Below are positions 6,907 to 17,035 of a stretch of 44,417 nucleotides of DNA, piece after piece (within the stretch, counting starts at the first letter, position 1; every line of letters starts with the position of its first letter). The notes beneath the pieces were generated by a model. The model had not been told where the DNA came from, did no database searches, and saw only the letters and a list, made by a program, of their open reading frames with translations. Source of the DNA: Candidatus Avidehalobacter gallistercoris (lineage in GTDB: Bacteria; Bacillota; Dehalobacteriia; UBA4068; UBA4997); the NCBI GenBank assembly GCA_018715045.1, contig DVMH01000031.1, forward strand, positions 1 through 44,417, written 5' to 3'. The position numbers were made by a program, and so were the translations under genes.

Positions 6907-8178
6907 TTATTTATTCTCCCTGTCCAGCGCCCGGTGGCCGATATCGCGGCGGCAGAAGCAGCCATCATAATAAATCTCATCCGCCCTCAAATACACACGC
7001 TCGATCGCCTGACGAATATCCGCGCCACGCGCCGTCACGCCCAGCACCCGGCCACCGTTAGCCACGATATGCTGACCGGCGTAAGCCGTTCCGGCATGGA
7101 AAACGTATGTGTCTGGCATATCATCGTCCAACCCGCTGATCGGCTGACCTTTGGCGTAGTGACCAGGATAGCCGTCCGAAGCAATTACCACGCAGACCGC
7201 AGCATCATCATACCATTCCAGCTGCTTTTCCTGCAAAGTACCGTCAATGACTGCCAGCATAATCTCAACTAAATCGGATTTCAGCCGCATCAACACCGCC
7301 TGCGTTTCCGGGTCGCCAAAACGGGCGTTAAATTCCAGCACTTTAACACCCTCTGGCGTCACCATCAATCCAGCGTAAAGCACCCCCTTATAGAGTCTGC
7401 CCTCGGCGCGCATACCGTCCACCGCGGGCTGCAATACGTCATGCAGAACCTGCTCCGCCATCTCAGGCGTATAAACCGGAGCGGGCGAATAAGCGCCCAT
7501 ACCGCCGGTGTTTGGACCTTTATCACCGTCGAAAACGCGTTTATGATCCTGTGCCGAAACCATCGGCAGCACTGTATGGCCGTCAGTGAAAGCGAGAACA
7601 CTAACCTCCTCGCCTTTGAGAAATTCCTCGATGACCACTTTCGCACCAGCCGCGCCGAAAGCGCCGCCCAGCATATCCTCCACTGCTTGCTCCGCCTCGG
7701 CTACCGTCTCGGCCACCACCACACCTTTACCCGCAGCCAGACCGTCGGCTTTCACCACGATAGGCGCGCCCTGCTCACGAACATAGGCCAACGCCTGCGC
7801 CTTATCGGTGAAGCTCATGTATTTGGCCGTGGGTATGCCATATTTTGCCATGATCTGCTTGGCCAGCTCCTTGCTGCCCTCGATCAGCGCCGCGCTTTGG
7901 CTGGGGCCGAAAATTCTAAGCCCCGCCGCCATAAATTTATCCACAATGCCAAGCGAGAGGGGAGCCTCCGGCCCCACCACCGTCAAATCAATATTCTCCG
8001 CCTGTGCAAAATCCAGCAGAGCGTCAACATCTTCCGCCGGGATATTCACGCAATCGGCCAGATGGGCAATACCGGCATTGCCGGGCGCGCAGTAAATTTC
8101 ATCAGCCAGCGGGCTTTGCGCCAGCTTCCAGACGATAGCGTGCTCGCGCCCGCCGCCGCCCACCACTAAAATTTTCAT
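6907..8178 (-). CDS. purD: Phosphoribosylamine--glycine ligase (GAR synthetase)
   Basis: 423 residues, the full length for PurD. The ATP-grasp enzyme condenses 5-phosphoribosylamine with glycine to GAR, the second step of purine synthesis. Seen: the N-terminal MKILVVGGGGREHAIVWKL; VVKADGLAAGKGVVV in the ATP-grasp domain (about residues 140-155); HKRVFDGDKGPNTGGMGAYS (about 213-232); and FNARFGDPETQ (about 285) with metal ligands. It is the last pur gene of the leftward run, 15 bases after purH. Nothing is missing. Confidence 0.97.
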   Translation of the reverse strand: MKILVVGGGGREHAIVWKLAQSPLADEIYCAPGNAGIAHLADCVNIPAEDVDALLDFAQAENIDLTVVGPEAPLSLGIVDKFMAAGLRIFGPSQSAALIEGSKELAKQIMAKYGIPTAKYMSFTDKAQALAYVREQGAPIVVKADGLAAGKGVVVAETVAEAEQAVEDMLGGAFGAAGAKVVIEEFLKGEEVSVLAFTDGHTVLPMVSAQDHKRVFDGDKGPNTGGMGAYSPAPVYTPEMAEQVLHDVLQPAVDGMRAEGRLYKGVLYAGLMVTPEGVKVLEFNARFGDPETQAVLMRLKSDLVEIMLAVIDGTLQEKQLEWYDDAAVCVVIASDGYPGHYAKGQPISGLDDDMPDTYVFHAGTAYAGQHIVANGGRVLGVTARGADIRQAIERVYLRADEIYYDGCFCRRDIGHRALDRENK

Positions 8179-8193
8179 TGTGTCACCTCGTTA

Positions 8194-9741
8194 TTAATAA
8201 TGGAAATGGCGTACGCCGGTAAACACCATCGCAATACCCGCCTCGTCCGCCGCCGCAATAGAATTAGCGTCATAAATCGAGCCACCCGGCTGTACAATGG
8301 CCGAAACACCCCGTTTGGCACAGGCATCCACCACGTCACGGAAAGTGAAAAACGCATCGGAGGCCAGCACTGCGCCGAAAGTACGCTGCTCAGCTACCTT
8401 AAACGCCATTTCAATCGAAGTAATGCGGCTCATCTGCCCGGCGCCGACGCCAACCACCTGATAATCATTGGCCAACACAACCGCGTTAGATTTCACGTGC
8501 TTGGCCACCGTCATGGCAAAGCGCATCTGCGCTATTTCTGCCTCGGTCGGCTGACGGCGGCTTACCACTCGGAATTCTTCTTCTGCTGGACTGGTCATAT
8601 CATTATCCTGCAATAAAATGCCGTTATGCACCTGATAGAAATTGACCCTGGGATGCGGCGCGGCCAACTTTTGACCATCACCCACCGCCAGCAGCCGCAG
8701 GTTCGGCTTAGTTCGGAGAATCTCCAGAGCTTCCGGCTCGAAACCGGGAGCAATCACCGCCTCCAGGAAAGTGGCCGTCATCTCGCGGGCAGTTGCCGCG
8801 TCAACCGGGCGGTTTACCGCCACAATGCCGCCATAGGCCGCCAGCGTATCGCCCTGATAAGCCCGGTTATACGCATCGGCCAGCGTATCAGACAGCGCCA
8901 GGCCGCAAGGGTTGGTATGCTTGATAATGGTGGCCGCCGGGCGGTCAAACTCACGCACCAGCTCCAGCGCCGCGTCCAGATCCAGCGTGTTGTTATAAGA
9001 AAGCGGCTGGCCAGCCAGCTGCCTGGCCGCGCCCACGCCGTCCGCGTCATCGCCAAAGCGGGCGTATAACACAGCCTGTTGCTGCGAGTTTTCACCGTAG
9101 CGCAGTTCAGACTTTTTCTCGCCCAGCAGCAGCAGGTTCTGCGGAAATTTCTCCGCCGTGCCGGTGATATTTTGCAGATAGGTGGAAATGAACGTGTCAT
9201 ATTCCGCTGTGTGACGAAACGCCGCCGCTGCCAACTCCAGCCGGTATGCTTCGTCCAGCGTATCGTTCTTCAGACGTTCAATCACCTCAGGATACCTGGC
9301 CGGGTCGGTGACAATGGCGACATATTTGTTGTTCTTAGCCGCCGCGCGCACCATCGAAGGGCCGCCGATATCGATATTCTCAATCGCTTCAGCCAGCGTT
9401 ACGTCCGGCTTGGATACCGTCTGGCGGAAAGGATACAGATTGACAGCTACCAGATCGACCGGAGTGATGTTATGCTCGGTAAGCTGCGCCAGATGATCCG
9501 GCGTGCGCTTCGCCAGAATGCCGCCGTGGATATAGGGATTCAGAGTTTTCACACGCCCGTCCAAAATCTCCGGAAATCCCGTCACATCGCTAACATAAGT
9601 GACAGGTATCCCCGCCGCGTGAATGGCGTTATAAGTTCCGCCCGTCGATACGATTTCAAAATCCAAATCCACCAGCGCCTGGGCAAATTCCAACACGCCG
9701 GTTTTATCAGAGACGCTGATAATTGCTCGTCTGGAAGTCAT
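8194..9741 (-). CDS. purH: Bifunctional AICAR formyltransferase / IMP cyclohydrolase
   Basis: 515 residues from the ATG at 9741, chosen because GAGGAGG precedes it; the longer open frame upstream overlaps purN and lacks family sequence. The N-terminal IMP cyclohydrolase (MGS-like fold) shows AIISVSDKTG and STGGTYNAIH. The C-terminal formyltransferase shows LRYGENSQQQAVLY, IIKHTNPCGLA (Lys-His of the active site) and SDAFFTFRDVVD. It catalyses the last two steps to IMP with 10-formyl-THF as donor. It sits 34 bases after purN and 15 before purD. Confidence 0.97.
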   Translation of the reverse strand: MTSRRAIISVSDKTGVLEFAQALVDLDFEIVSTGGTYNAIHAAGIPVTYVSDVTGFPEILDGRVKTLNPYIHGGILAKRTPDHLAQLTEHNITPVDLVAVNLYPFRQTVSKPDVTLAEAIENIDIGGPSMVRAAAKNNKYVAIVTDPARYPEVIERLKNDTLDEAYRLELAAAAFRHTAEYDTFISTYLQNITGTAEKFPQNLLLLGEKKSELRYGENSQQQAVLYARFGDDADGVGAARQLAGQPLSYNNTLDLDAALELVREFDRPAATIIKHTNPCGLALSDTLADAYNRAYQGDTLAAYGGIVAVNRPVDAATAREMTATFLEAVIAPGFEPEALEILRTKPNLRLLAVGDGQKLAAPHPRVNFYQVHNGILLQDNDMTSPAEEEFRVVSRRQPTEAEIAQMRFAMTVAKHVKSNAVVLANDYQVVGVGAGQMSRITSIEMAFKVAEQRTFGAVLASDAFFTFRDVVDACAKRGVSAIVQPGGSIYDANSIAAADEAGIAMVFTGVRHFHY

Positions 9742-9775
9742 AAAATTTTCCTCCTCGCCAAATTCGTTTATATTT

Positions 9776-10387
9776 TTAATCGGCAATGCGCACACGCCGC
9801 CCCTCAACCATAAGTTTGCCCTCGGCCAGCAGCTTAAGAGCCAAAGGATAGATGATATGCTCCTGCTCCAGAATGCGGGCGGCCAAAGTGCCGGCGTCAT
9901 CATCTTCCAGCACCGGTACCGGAGCCTGCAATATGATAGGACCGCTGTCCAGACCTTCATCCACAAAATGCACTGTGCACCCCGCCACTTTCACACCGTA
10001 TTCCCACGCCTGACGCTGAGCGTGCAGCCCCGGGAAAGCGGGCAGCAACGCCGGGTGAATATTCAGCACGCGCCCCGGAAAAGCGTTAAGCAGTACCGGA
10101 GTTACGATGCGCAGATACCCCGCCAGAGCCACCGTATCGGCTTCTGCCAGATGCAGCAGCTTAACGATTTTTGCATCGTATTCTTCGCGGCTGGCAAAAT
10201 CCTTTGGGTTCACCCATGCTGTCGTGATACCTGCTGCGTCCGCCCGCGCCAATGCATAGGCGTCCGCCTTATCGGATATTACCATCACTACCTCTGCCGG
10301 AAGCGTACCTGCCGTGGCCTCGTCAATAATCGCCTGCAAATTGCTGCCGCTGCCGGAGGCCAGCACACCGATTTTTAATTTCTGCAT
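9776..10387 (-). CDS. purN: Phosphoribosylglycinamide formyltransferase (folate-dependent)
   Basis: 203 residues from the ATG at 10387, preceded by GGAGG. It transfers a formyl group from 10-formyl-THF to GAR. Family residues are visible: IGVLASGSGSNLQAIID (phosphate-binding loop), LAGYLRIV, the catalytic NIHPALLPAFPG (Asn and His) and VHFVDEGLDSGPII (catalytic Asp). It starts 13 bases after purM ends, fitting one transcript. There is no formate-dependent PurT in the window. Confidence 0.96.
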   Translation of the reverse strand: MQKLKIGVLASGSGSNLQAIIDEATAGTLPAEVVMVISDKADAYALARADAAGITTAWVNPKDFASREEYDAKIVKLLHLAEADTVALAGYLRIVTPVLLNAFPGRVLNIHPALLPAFPGLHAQRQAWEYGVKVAGCTVHFVDEGLDSGPIILQAPVPVLEDDDAGTLAARILEQEHIIYPLALKLLAEGKLMVEGRRVRIAD

Positions 10388-10400
10388 AAAGACCTCCAAC

Positions 10401-11423
10401 CTATTTAATAACCACGCCCGGGGTATCCGACCCACGCTCTGTCATATGGCCGATAACACAGCCATCCGGGCAGGCAGACAACACCTTGTCCACCTCTGCC
10501 TCAGATACGATGATCACATAACCGATACCCATGTTGAAAACGCGGTACATCTCGGCGTCCGGAATATCGCCGCGCTGCTGGATTAAATCGAAAATTGGCG
10601 GGCGCTGCCAAGACATGCTGTCAATTTCGGCGCAAAGTTCCCCGCTATATACGCGGGGCAGGTTTTCCAAAAGCCCGCCGCCAGTGATATGACACATACC
10701 ATGAATATCGACACTATCCAAAAGCGGCAGAATATCTTTCACGTAAATTCGCGTGGGAGTCAGCATTGCCTCGCCAATCGTCTGGCCTAAGATCTCATCA
10801 TACTGTTCCGCCGCCATGTCGTTTGGCAGCAACACCCGCCGCGCCAGTGAAAAACCGTTGCTATGCAAACCGGTGGAGGGAAGACCAATCAGCACATCGC
10901 CGTTTGCCACTTTATCGCCGGTAAGAATTTTGCTCTTATCCGCCACACCAACGGCAAAACCCGCAATATCATAATCCTCATCGGGGTAGAAACCCGGCAT
11001 TTCCGCTGTCTCGCCGCCAATCAGCGAACAATTACTCTGCCTGCATCCCTCAGCCACGCCTTTGACGATAGCGGCCACACGGTCAGGGTTAAGCTTGCCA
11101 ACGGCAATATAATCGAGGAAGAACAACGGTTCTGCCCCCTGCACCAGAATGTCGTTCACGCACATGGCCACCGCGTCAATGCCAATGGTATCGTGCTTGT
11201 CCAGCATCTGAGCGACACGCAGTTTTGTTCCCACGCCGTCGGTGCCGGAAAGCAGCACCGGCTCGCGGTATTTCTGCACGTTCAGCTGAAAAAGCCCCGC
11301 AAAGCTGCCCAAATCAGTCAGAACCTCTGAGCGGTATGTGCTCTGCACAAAGCTTTTCATCTTCTGCACCGCCAGATTACCCGCGTCGATGTCCACGCCG
11401 GCGTCTTTATAGGATATTGCCAT
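10401..11423 (-). CDS. purM: Phosphoribosylformylglycinamidine cyclo-ligase (AIR synthetase)
   Basis: 340 residues, family length. It makes AIR from FGAM with ATP. The opening is [26 protein letters not shown] near residue 60, [12 protein letters not shown] near residue 135 and [14 protein letters not shown] near residue 245 are PurM landmarks, including the metal and phosphate contacts. It follows purF by 23 bases. The FGAM synthetase (purL/S/Q) that supplies its substrate is not in the window. Confidence 0.97.
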   Translation of the reverse strand: MAISYKDAGVDIDAGNLAVQKMKSFVQSTYRSEVLTDLGSFAGLFQLNVQKYREPVLLSGTDGVGTKLRVAQMLDKHDTIGIDAVAMCVNDILVQGAEPLFFLDYIAVGKLNPDRVAAIVKGVAEGCRQSNCSLIGGETAEMPGFYPDEDYDIAGFAVGVADKSKILTGDKVANGDVLIGLPSTGLHSNGFSLARRVLLPNDMAAEQYDEILGQTIGEAMLTPTRIYVKDILPLLDSVDIHGMCHITGGGLLENLPRVYSGELCAEIDSMSWQRPPIFDLIQQRGDIPDAEMYRVFNMGIGYVIIVSEAEVDKVLSACPDGCVIGHMTERGSDTPGVVIK

Positions 11424-11446
11424 AGTTAGACCTCCCTTTCCGCTAT

Positions 11447-12913
11447 TTATTCGGTAATATTAAACTTGAAACGTTCCTGATTTTTGCTGTGTTGCTTCGG
11501 CACGGCAAGAGGATATTTTCCGGTAAAGCATCCCTCGCAGTATTTATAGGAGCATTCCTTGATCATCTCCGGGAAATGCTCGGCTTTCAGATAGCCAAGA
11601 CTATCCACATTAATGTCACGCGCGATCTCCTCAAGCGTCTTTTGGTTGGCAATAAGATTTTCCGGCGTATCTACGTCCGTTCCAAAATAGCAGCTGTACT
11701 TAAACGGCGGCGAGCCGATACGGGCGTGCACTTCCACCGCCCCCGCGTCACGCAGTATCTCCACAATACGCTTGCTGGTGGTGCCGCGCACAATGGAATC
11801 ATCCACCATAATCACGCGTTTGCCTGCCACCGTCTCACGCAGAGCGTTCAGCTTAATTTTGACAGAATTCTCCCGCTGCCCCTGCGATGGCTGAATAAAC
11901 GTGCGCGCAATGTAGCGATTCTTGATGAAACCCACGCCATAGGGTATGCCGGATTCCTGGGCATACCCTAATGCAACGTCCAGACCGCTGTCCGGCACAC
12001 CGACCACCACGTCGGCTTCTACCGGATAATCGCGCGCCAGCAGCTTGCCGGCTCTGATCCGCGCCCGGTGCACCGATACGCCCTCGATCGTCGAATCCGG
12101 GCGGGCAAAATAGCAATACTCAAATATGCAGATGCCGCCAGGGTGCTTATCACAATGAGTGGTAATGCTCCGGAGGCCGTTTTCATCAATTACGACAATT
12201 TCACCGGGGCGGATATCGCGCACAAACTCGGCGCCAATACACTCAAGAGCACAGGATTCTGAAGCCACCAACCACGCATTACCCAGCTTACCAAGACACA
12301 GCGGACGGAAACCGTGCGGATCCCGTACAGCCAGCAGCTTGTTGCCGCAGGCCAGCGCCAGCGAATAAGCGCCTTTCAGGCGAAACATGGCAATTTCCAT
12401 CGCTTCTTCCAGCGTCTCGGTTTGCAGCCACTCCTCAATGATCACGGAGGCAATAACCTCAGTATCGCTGGTGGCGGAGAAAGTAACGCCCTTGCTCTCC
12501 AGCTTCTGTTTCAGCTCTGGCGTGTTCACCAGATTGCCGTTATGCGCCAGCGTCAACAACCCCTTGTAATGCCGCAAAAATATCGGCTGGGCGTTAAAGC
12601 GGTAAGGCTGACCGGTGGTGGAATAGCGCGTGTGGCCAATGGCAATTTGACCGCTGCCCAGCTCCGCCAGATTTTCTTTAGTAAAAACATCCGGTACCAG
12701 CCCCAAATCCTTGTGCAGCGAAACCGCACCATTATCCAGCACGGCAATGCCGCAGCTTTCCTGCCCACGGTGCTGCAACGCGTAAAGCGCCATATATGTT
12801 TTCTGCACCACATTCGTCTCGCCTGTCGCGTCGTATATCCCAAAGACGCCGCATTCCTCATGCAATTCGTCCCCAGGATACTTGTCATCGAAGGCTATGC
12901 ACTCCCTGCTCAT
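11447..12913 (-). CDS. purF: Amidophosphoribosyltransferase, Bacillus-type with Fe-S cysteines
   Basis: 488 residues. It catalyses the committed step, PRPP plus glutamine to phosphoribosylamine. The N-terminal propeptide ends before CGVFGIYD (about residue 21), whose Cys becomes the glutaminase nucleophile. The PRPP loop is [16 protein letters not shown]. Four cysteines typical of the oxygen-sensitive [4Fe-4S] class are placed as in Bacillus: in FEYCYFARP, in KYSCYFGTD, and as the pair in [10 protein letters not shown]. The cluster implies oxygen-labile regulation. The gene lies between purB (14-base gap) and purM (23-base gap). Confidence 0.97.
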   Translation of the reverse strand: MSRECIAFDDKYPGDELHEECGVFGIYDATGETNVVQKTYMALYALQHRGQESCGIAVLDNGAVSLHKDLGLVPDVFTKENLAELGSGQIAIGHTRYSTTGQPYRFNAQPIFLRHYKGLLTLAHNGNLVNTPELKQKLESKGVTFSATSDTEVIASVIIEEWLQTETLEEAMEIAMFRLKGAYSLALACGNKLLAVRDPHGFRPLCLGKLGNAWLVASESCALECIGAEFVRDIRPGEIVVIDENGLRSITTHCDKHPGGICIFEYCYFARPDSTIEGVSVHRARIRAGKLLARDYPVEADVVVGVPDSGLDVALGYAQESGIPYGVGFIKNRYIARTFIQPSQGQRENSVKIKLNALRETVAGKRVIMVDDSIVRGTTSKRIVEILRDAGAVEVHARIGSPPFKYSCYFGTDVDTPENLIANQKTLEEIARDINVDSLGYLKAEHFPEMIKECSYKYCEGCFTGKYPLAVPKQHSKNQERFKFNITE

Positions 12914-12927
12914 AAAGCCTCAACTCC

Positions 12928-14226
12928 TTAAAAAATTCCGGCTCGCTTATATACGTAATCAATGTTCCGCAGAAAATACTCATAATCGAACAAATCATCA
13001 AGCTCGTCCGGCGCGATAAACGTCATAATTTCTGCGTCCTGCAAAAGCTCATAGGCAAAATCGGTGCGTTCATTATAAGAGCGCATCGCGTTCCGCTGCA
13101 CCATAGCATAAGCCTGCTTGCGCGGCACGCCTCTCTCCAGCAGAGTCATCAGTATCCGCTGCGAGAAAATCAGCCCCCGCGTCAAATCAAGATTGGCCTC
13201 CATTTGCTCGTGGTTAACGCTCATGGTGGTCAAGGTATCAATCATTTGCTGTAACATAAAATCGGCCAGCAGACAACTGTCCTGAATGATCACAAGTTCC
13301 GTTGGGGAATGGGTCAGATCCCTTTCATCCCAAAGCGCCACGTTTTCCAGTGCGGCCATCGCGTTGGCGCGCAGTATCCTCGCCAGGCCGCTGACGTGCT
13401 CCGCTTTTACCGGGTTTATCTTATGCGGCATAGCGCTGGCGCCGATCATGCCCGGCTCCAGCGGCTCGCTGATCTCCTTGATCTCTGTGCGCTCCAACGT
13501 GCGTATTTCCACCGCGAATTTGTCCAGCGTGGAGCCCAAAAGAGCCAGCGCCAGCATTAATTCGGCATGACGGTCACGCTGCAATATCTGCGAGCTGGCC
13601 GTGGCCTGCTTCAAATCCAGCCGGCGGCAGACGTGCTCCTCCACAAACGGTTCGATATGGGCATATAAACCCGTCACGCCAGAGATTTTACCCACGGCGA
13701 TCACGTTCCGCGCCTGCTGCATACGGTTGATCGTGCGGTCAAGCTCCGTCACCCACACCACCATCTTCATGCCGAAGCTCATCGGCTCGGCCTGTATGCC
13801 ATGGGTACGCGCCACCATCAGCGTGTATTTGTGCTTCTTGGCCAGCTCGGCCACAATGTCGCGCAGCTGATACAGCTTTCCGGTGATCAAATCCACTGCC
13901 TGCGTCATCTGCACCGCCATCGCAGTATCCACAATGTCGGAAGAGGTCATGCCCCAATGCAGCTTCTTGGCGTTTTCCGGGCCCACCTGTTCGGTCACGG
14001 CGTCCAGAAACGCAGCCACATCATGCTTGGTGACAGCCTCAATCTCCTTAACCCGCCGCACGTCCACGCCGGCGCGCTTGACTATTTCCTCATAGCTTTC
14101 CGTATCCAATTTGCCGGAATCCTTCATTGCCTCGCAGGCGTAAAGCTCCACCTGCAACATTTGCTGCAAGCGGTTCTCGTCCGACCATATTTTTTCCATT
14201 TCCGGCAGACTGTATCGTGATATCAC
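12928..14226 (-). CDS. purB: Adenylosuccinate lyase
   Basis: 432 residues. It acts twice in purine synthesis, on SAICAR and on adenylosuccinate. The start is a GTG before ISRYSLPEMEKIW, a typical family N-terminus. Landmarks are HWGMTSSDIVDTA (about residue 85), ARTHGIQAEPMSFG (about 138, catalytic His) and the signature GASAMPHKINPVK (about 260-272, catalytic Ser loop). The gene starts 38 bases after purE and ends 14 before purF. Confidence 0.97.
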   Translation of the reverse strand: MISRYSLPEMEKIWSDENRLQQMLQVELYACEAMKDSGKLDTESYEEIVKRAGVDVRRVKEIEAVTKHDVAAFLDAVTEQVGPENAKKLHWGMTSSDIVDTAMAVQMTQAVDLITGKLYQLRDIVAELAKKHKYTLMVARTHGIQAEPMSFGMKMVVWVTELDRTINRMQQARNVIAVGKISGVTGLYAHIEPFVEEHVCRRLDLKQATASSQILQRDRHAELMLALALLGSTLDKFAVEIRTLERTEIKEISEPLEPGMIGASAMPHKINPVKAEHVSGLARILRANAMAALENVALWDERDLTHSPTELVIIQDSCLLADFMLQQMIDTLTTMSVNHEQMEANLDLTRGLIFSQRILMTLLERGVPRKQAYAMVQRNAMRSYNERTDFAYELLQDAEIMTFIAPDELDDLFDYEYFLRNIDYVYKRAGIF

Positions 14227-14264
14227 AGCGCCGCCCCCCAGTCTTTCTGCATTTATCCCTAATC

Positions 14265-14777
14265 CTATTTTTGCGCCATATACCCGGCGACACCCAGCTT
14301 TTGCAGTTTGGCGTCCTTGGCCTCCACACCGGCAAGCAGGCCTGCCTTGAAATCGACCAGCTTTGCCGCCAGCTTATCATCAGACAACGCCAGCATCTGC
14401 GCTGCCAAAATGCCGGCATTCCGCGCGCCATTGATAGCCACCGTGGCCACAGGTATTCCCGAGGGCATCTGCACCATGGCCAACAATGCGTCCAGACCGG
14501 AGAGAGCCCCGGACTGGATCGGCACCGCGATAACGGGAAGCGTCGTTTCCGCCGCAATAACGCCGGCCAAATGCGCCGCGCCGCCAGCGCCCGCGATAAT
14601 CACGCCAAACCCAGCTGCCGCCGCCCCCGCCGCCAGCTTTGCCGTCTTATCTGGCGCGCGGTGGGCGGAGGATATCCGCACTTCATACGAAACCGACAGC
14701 TCATCCAGCAGCTTGGCCGTCTCCTGCATAACGGGCAGGTCGGAATCGCTGCCCATGATAATCAAAACCTTCTTCAT
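14265..14777 (-). CDS. purE: N5-carboxyaminoimidazole ribonucleotide mutase
   Basis: 170 residues. It converts N5-CAIR to CAIR. The N-terminal MGSDSDLPVMQETA and RISSAHRAPDKT (active-site Ser/His) are class I PurE signatures; GAGGAAHLAGVIAAE and GIPVATVAING follow. Class I enzymes normally depend on PurK, which is not in this window; neither is purC. It is the first pur gene of the run and lies 46 bases after thrC, with no terminator in the gap, so transcription from upstream may continue into it. I see no clear purine-responsive operator or riboswitch. Confidence 0.95.
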   Translation of the reverse strand: MKKVLIIMGSDSDLPVMQETAKLLDELSVSYEVRISSAHRAPDKTAKLAAGAAAAGFGVIIAGAGGAAHLAGVIAAETTLPVIAVPIQSGALSGLDALLAMVQMPSGIPVATVAINGARNAGILAAQMLALSDDKLAAKLVDFKAGLLAGVEAKDAKLQKLGVAGYMAQK

Positions 14778-14823
14778 CGCCCAAATCCCCCTGTAACAAC
14801 TTTTTCAACCTATACCAACAGCC

Positions 14824-16314
14824 CTAAAGCTGCAAAATATCAGCTACCAGCTTCGGCATATCCGCAGGCTCAACTTCGGTATTATGCAGCACCGGTTTCT
14901 GCTCCAAGCCGACCAGAGCGCGATGCGCCGGACGGCCGATTTTGTTCGCCAGCCGCCGCAGCACCTCGTCCTCCGCCGCGTCCGCAGCGATATCCTCACC
15001 CAGCGCCGCCAGCACCGCCCGCCCGAATTTAAATGGACTGGCCGTGGCGGCAATAACCACTGGTGCAGCATCGCCGCTTTGCTCGGCATATGCCGCATAA
15101 ACGTGCGCCGCCACGGCAGTATGCGGGTCAAGCGCATAATTTTTCTCGGTCAGATAATGCCGGATAGTCGCCGCCACCTGTTCTTCCGCTGCATAGCCGC
15201 CGGAAATAACCTTCCGCCAGTTCTGCACGGCGTCTTCGTCTGCCGTGAACACGCCGTCTTTGTCCAGCGCTGCGTAAGCAGCCCGCACCTTTTCGGCATC
15301 GCCGCCGCACATCGCATAATAGAAACGCTCAAAATTACTGCTGATCAGTATATCCATACTGGGGCTGGTGGTTTTCACAAACTCGCGCCGCTTATCATAA
15401 ACGCCGGTAGCGAGCGCGTCGGCCAGCACCCTGTTGCTGTTGCTGGCACAGACGAGATGCTTGATCGGCAGCCCCATCTCCCGCGCATAATAAGCGGCCA
15501 GAATGTTGCCGAAATTACCGGTGGGCACCGCCACGTTGAACGCCTCGCCGGGCTTCACACTCCCCTGCCGCAGCATCTCCGCATAGCTCCAAAAATAATA
15601 AACGATCTGCGGGCACAGCCGCCCCCAGTTAATGGAATTGGCGGAGGAAAAGCACTTGCCCGCCGATACAAGTTTTTTTGCCAGCGCTTCATCGCCGAAA
15701 ATACGCTTAACGCCCGTCTGGCAGTCGTCAAAATTACCGCGGACAGCGCAAACGTACGTGTTATCGCCGTCGGTAGTGGCCATTTGCAGGTATTGCGTCC
15801 GGCTGACCCCGCCCGCGGGATAGAAGCAGATTATTTTTACGCCCGGCACGTTTTTAAAGCCTTCCAGCGCGGCTTTCCCCGTGTCGCCGGACGTGGCGAC
15901 CAAAATATCCACTTCCTTATCCTCGCCGGAAATGCGCCCGGCCTCGGTAAGCAGCCGGGGCAGAATTTGCAGAGCCATATCCTTAAACGCCGCCGTAGGA
16001 CCGTGCCAAAGCTCCAAAATATGCACGCCACCGGAGAGTTTTTTAAGCGGCGCGATTTTCGCGTCGGCAAAATTATCGCCGTAAGCCGCCGCTACAATTT
16101 CATGCAACGTGTCCTCCGTATAATCGGTCAGAAACAGACCCAAAACTTTTTCGGCCAGCGTCTGATAGCTCATGGCGCAAAGCTCCGCCCAGCTGTATGG
16201 AAAACGCGGCTGCTGCTCCGGAACAAAAAGCCCGCCGCCCGGCACCATACCCAGGCGTATTGCCTCGGCCGCCGTCACCCCCTGAGTGTTTCCTCTGGTG
16301 CTGATATATCGCAT
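14824..16314 (-). CDS. thrC: Threonine synthase (in frame with upstream trmB)
   Basis: 496 residues from the ATG at 16314 (MRYISTRGN), which has its own ribosome binding site, GAGGTG, six bases upstream. The PLP enzyme converts O-phosphohomoserine to threonine. HGPTAAFKDMALQILPRLL near residue 110 contains the PLP Lys; LVATSGDTGKAALEGF near residue 155 and VPTGNFGNILAAYYA near residue 265 are phosphate-binding loops. Length and N-terminus fit the bacterial/yeast-type long ThrC. There is no stop codon between trmB and this gene, so a 725-residue fusion could be made by read-through. The independent site and start suggest a separate product is at least possible. Confidence 0.93.
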   Translation of the reverse strand: MRYISTRGNTQGVTAAEAIRLGMVPGGGLFVPEQQPRFPYSWAELCAMSYQTLAEKVLGLFLTDYTEDTLHEIVAAAYGDNFADAKIAPLKKLSGGVHILELWHGPTAAFKDMALQILPRLLTEAGRISGEDKEVDILVATSGDTGKAALEGFKNVPGVKIICFYPAGGVSRTQYLQMATTDGDNTYVCAVRGNFDDCQTGVKRIFGDEALAKKLVSAGKCFSSANSINWGRLCPQIVYYFWSYAEMLRQGSVKPGEAFNVAVPTGNFGNILAAYYAREMGLPIKHLVCASNSNRVLADALATGVYDKRREFVKTTSPSMDILISSNFERFYYAMCGGDAEKVRAAYAALDKDGVFTADEDAVQNWRKVISGGYAAEEQVAATIRHYLTEKNYALDPHTAVAAHVYAAYAEQSGDAAPVVIAATASPFKFGRAVLAALGEDIAADAAEDEVLRRLANKIGRPAHRALVGLEQKPVLHNTEVEPADMPKLVADILQL

Positions 16315-17001
16315 TGATTTCACCTCAAAAGCAGTATTTGCCGCCGGGCAACTGGCGCACAAACGAAAAATCGGCTGACCCAGCGCCCGAAAGCGGCTTT
16401 CATATTCGGTAATCTCGTCCTCCGCCGCTGCCTTAGGCGGATAGTTATAGTCAATATCGTGCAGCCGCCAGCCCGCTTGCAGAAGCTGATCGGCTGACCA
16501 TTCAAAAAGCTCCCGGTTGTCCGTCTTCAGCCAAAGTTCACCGTCCGCCGCAAGTATTTTAGCGTATACAGCCAAAAAACCCGCTGACGTCAGCCGACGT
16601 TTGGCATGTTTCTTCTTGGGCCAGGGATCTGAGAAGTTCAGATAGATACGGTTTACCTCACCCCTGGCAAAGCTGTCCACAATTTTGGACGCGTCCTGCC
16701 AGAGCAGCGCCAGATTGGAGACCAGGGCAACATCTTCCTCCTCTAACTTCTCAAGAGCGCGGGCAAGCACGTCTTCATGCAACTCCAGACCAATAATATT
16801 AAGCTGCGGGTTTTGCCGCGCCAAATCATTGCAAAAGCGCCCCCGGCCGCAGCCAATCTCCAAACAAAGCTTATCCCCCGCCGAGCCCCGAGCGGCAAAA
16901 AGCTCCTGCCAGCCTCCGACAGGCGCAGTCTCCGGTTTAAGCACCATATTGGGTGCATTCTCTAATTTTTCCCGGCTGCCGGGAACATGTCGCAAACGCA
17001 T
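16315..17001 (-). CDS. trmB: tRNA (guanine-N7-)-methyltransferase, lacking its own stop codon
   Basis: The TrmB part spans 229 codons, ending where the frame runs directly into thrC. It methylates G46 in the tRNA variable loop using SAM. The SAM site is LCLEIGCGRGRFCNDLA (about residue 45). The tRNA/catalytic segment FSDPWPKKKHAKRRLT lies near residue 125, and TEYESRFRALGQPIFRL near residues 198-214 is the usual C-terminal signature. The family normally ends shortly after that motif. Here about 15 more residues follow and lead through the thrC ribosome binding site. Both alternative frames have TGA within that site (TTTTGAGGTGA), so a small indel would restore a normal stop. AAGGGAG lies seven bases before the ATG. 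Confidence 0.93.
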
Positions 17002-17035
17002 AAGCAGGCTCCCTTATTGCAGAATATGCCGCCGC

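Noticed and set aside
9742-9966. 75-codon N-terminal extension of purH
   Set aside because: It overlaps purN, resembles no family and lacks translation signals. The ATG at 9741 has a strong ribosome binding site and the family start.
14778-14823. Purine-responsive riboswitch or operator before purE
   Set aside because: The gap after thrC is only 46 bases, too short for a purine riboswitch, and no PurR-box-like repeat was seen.
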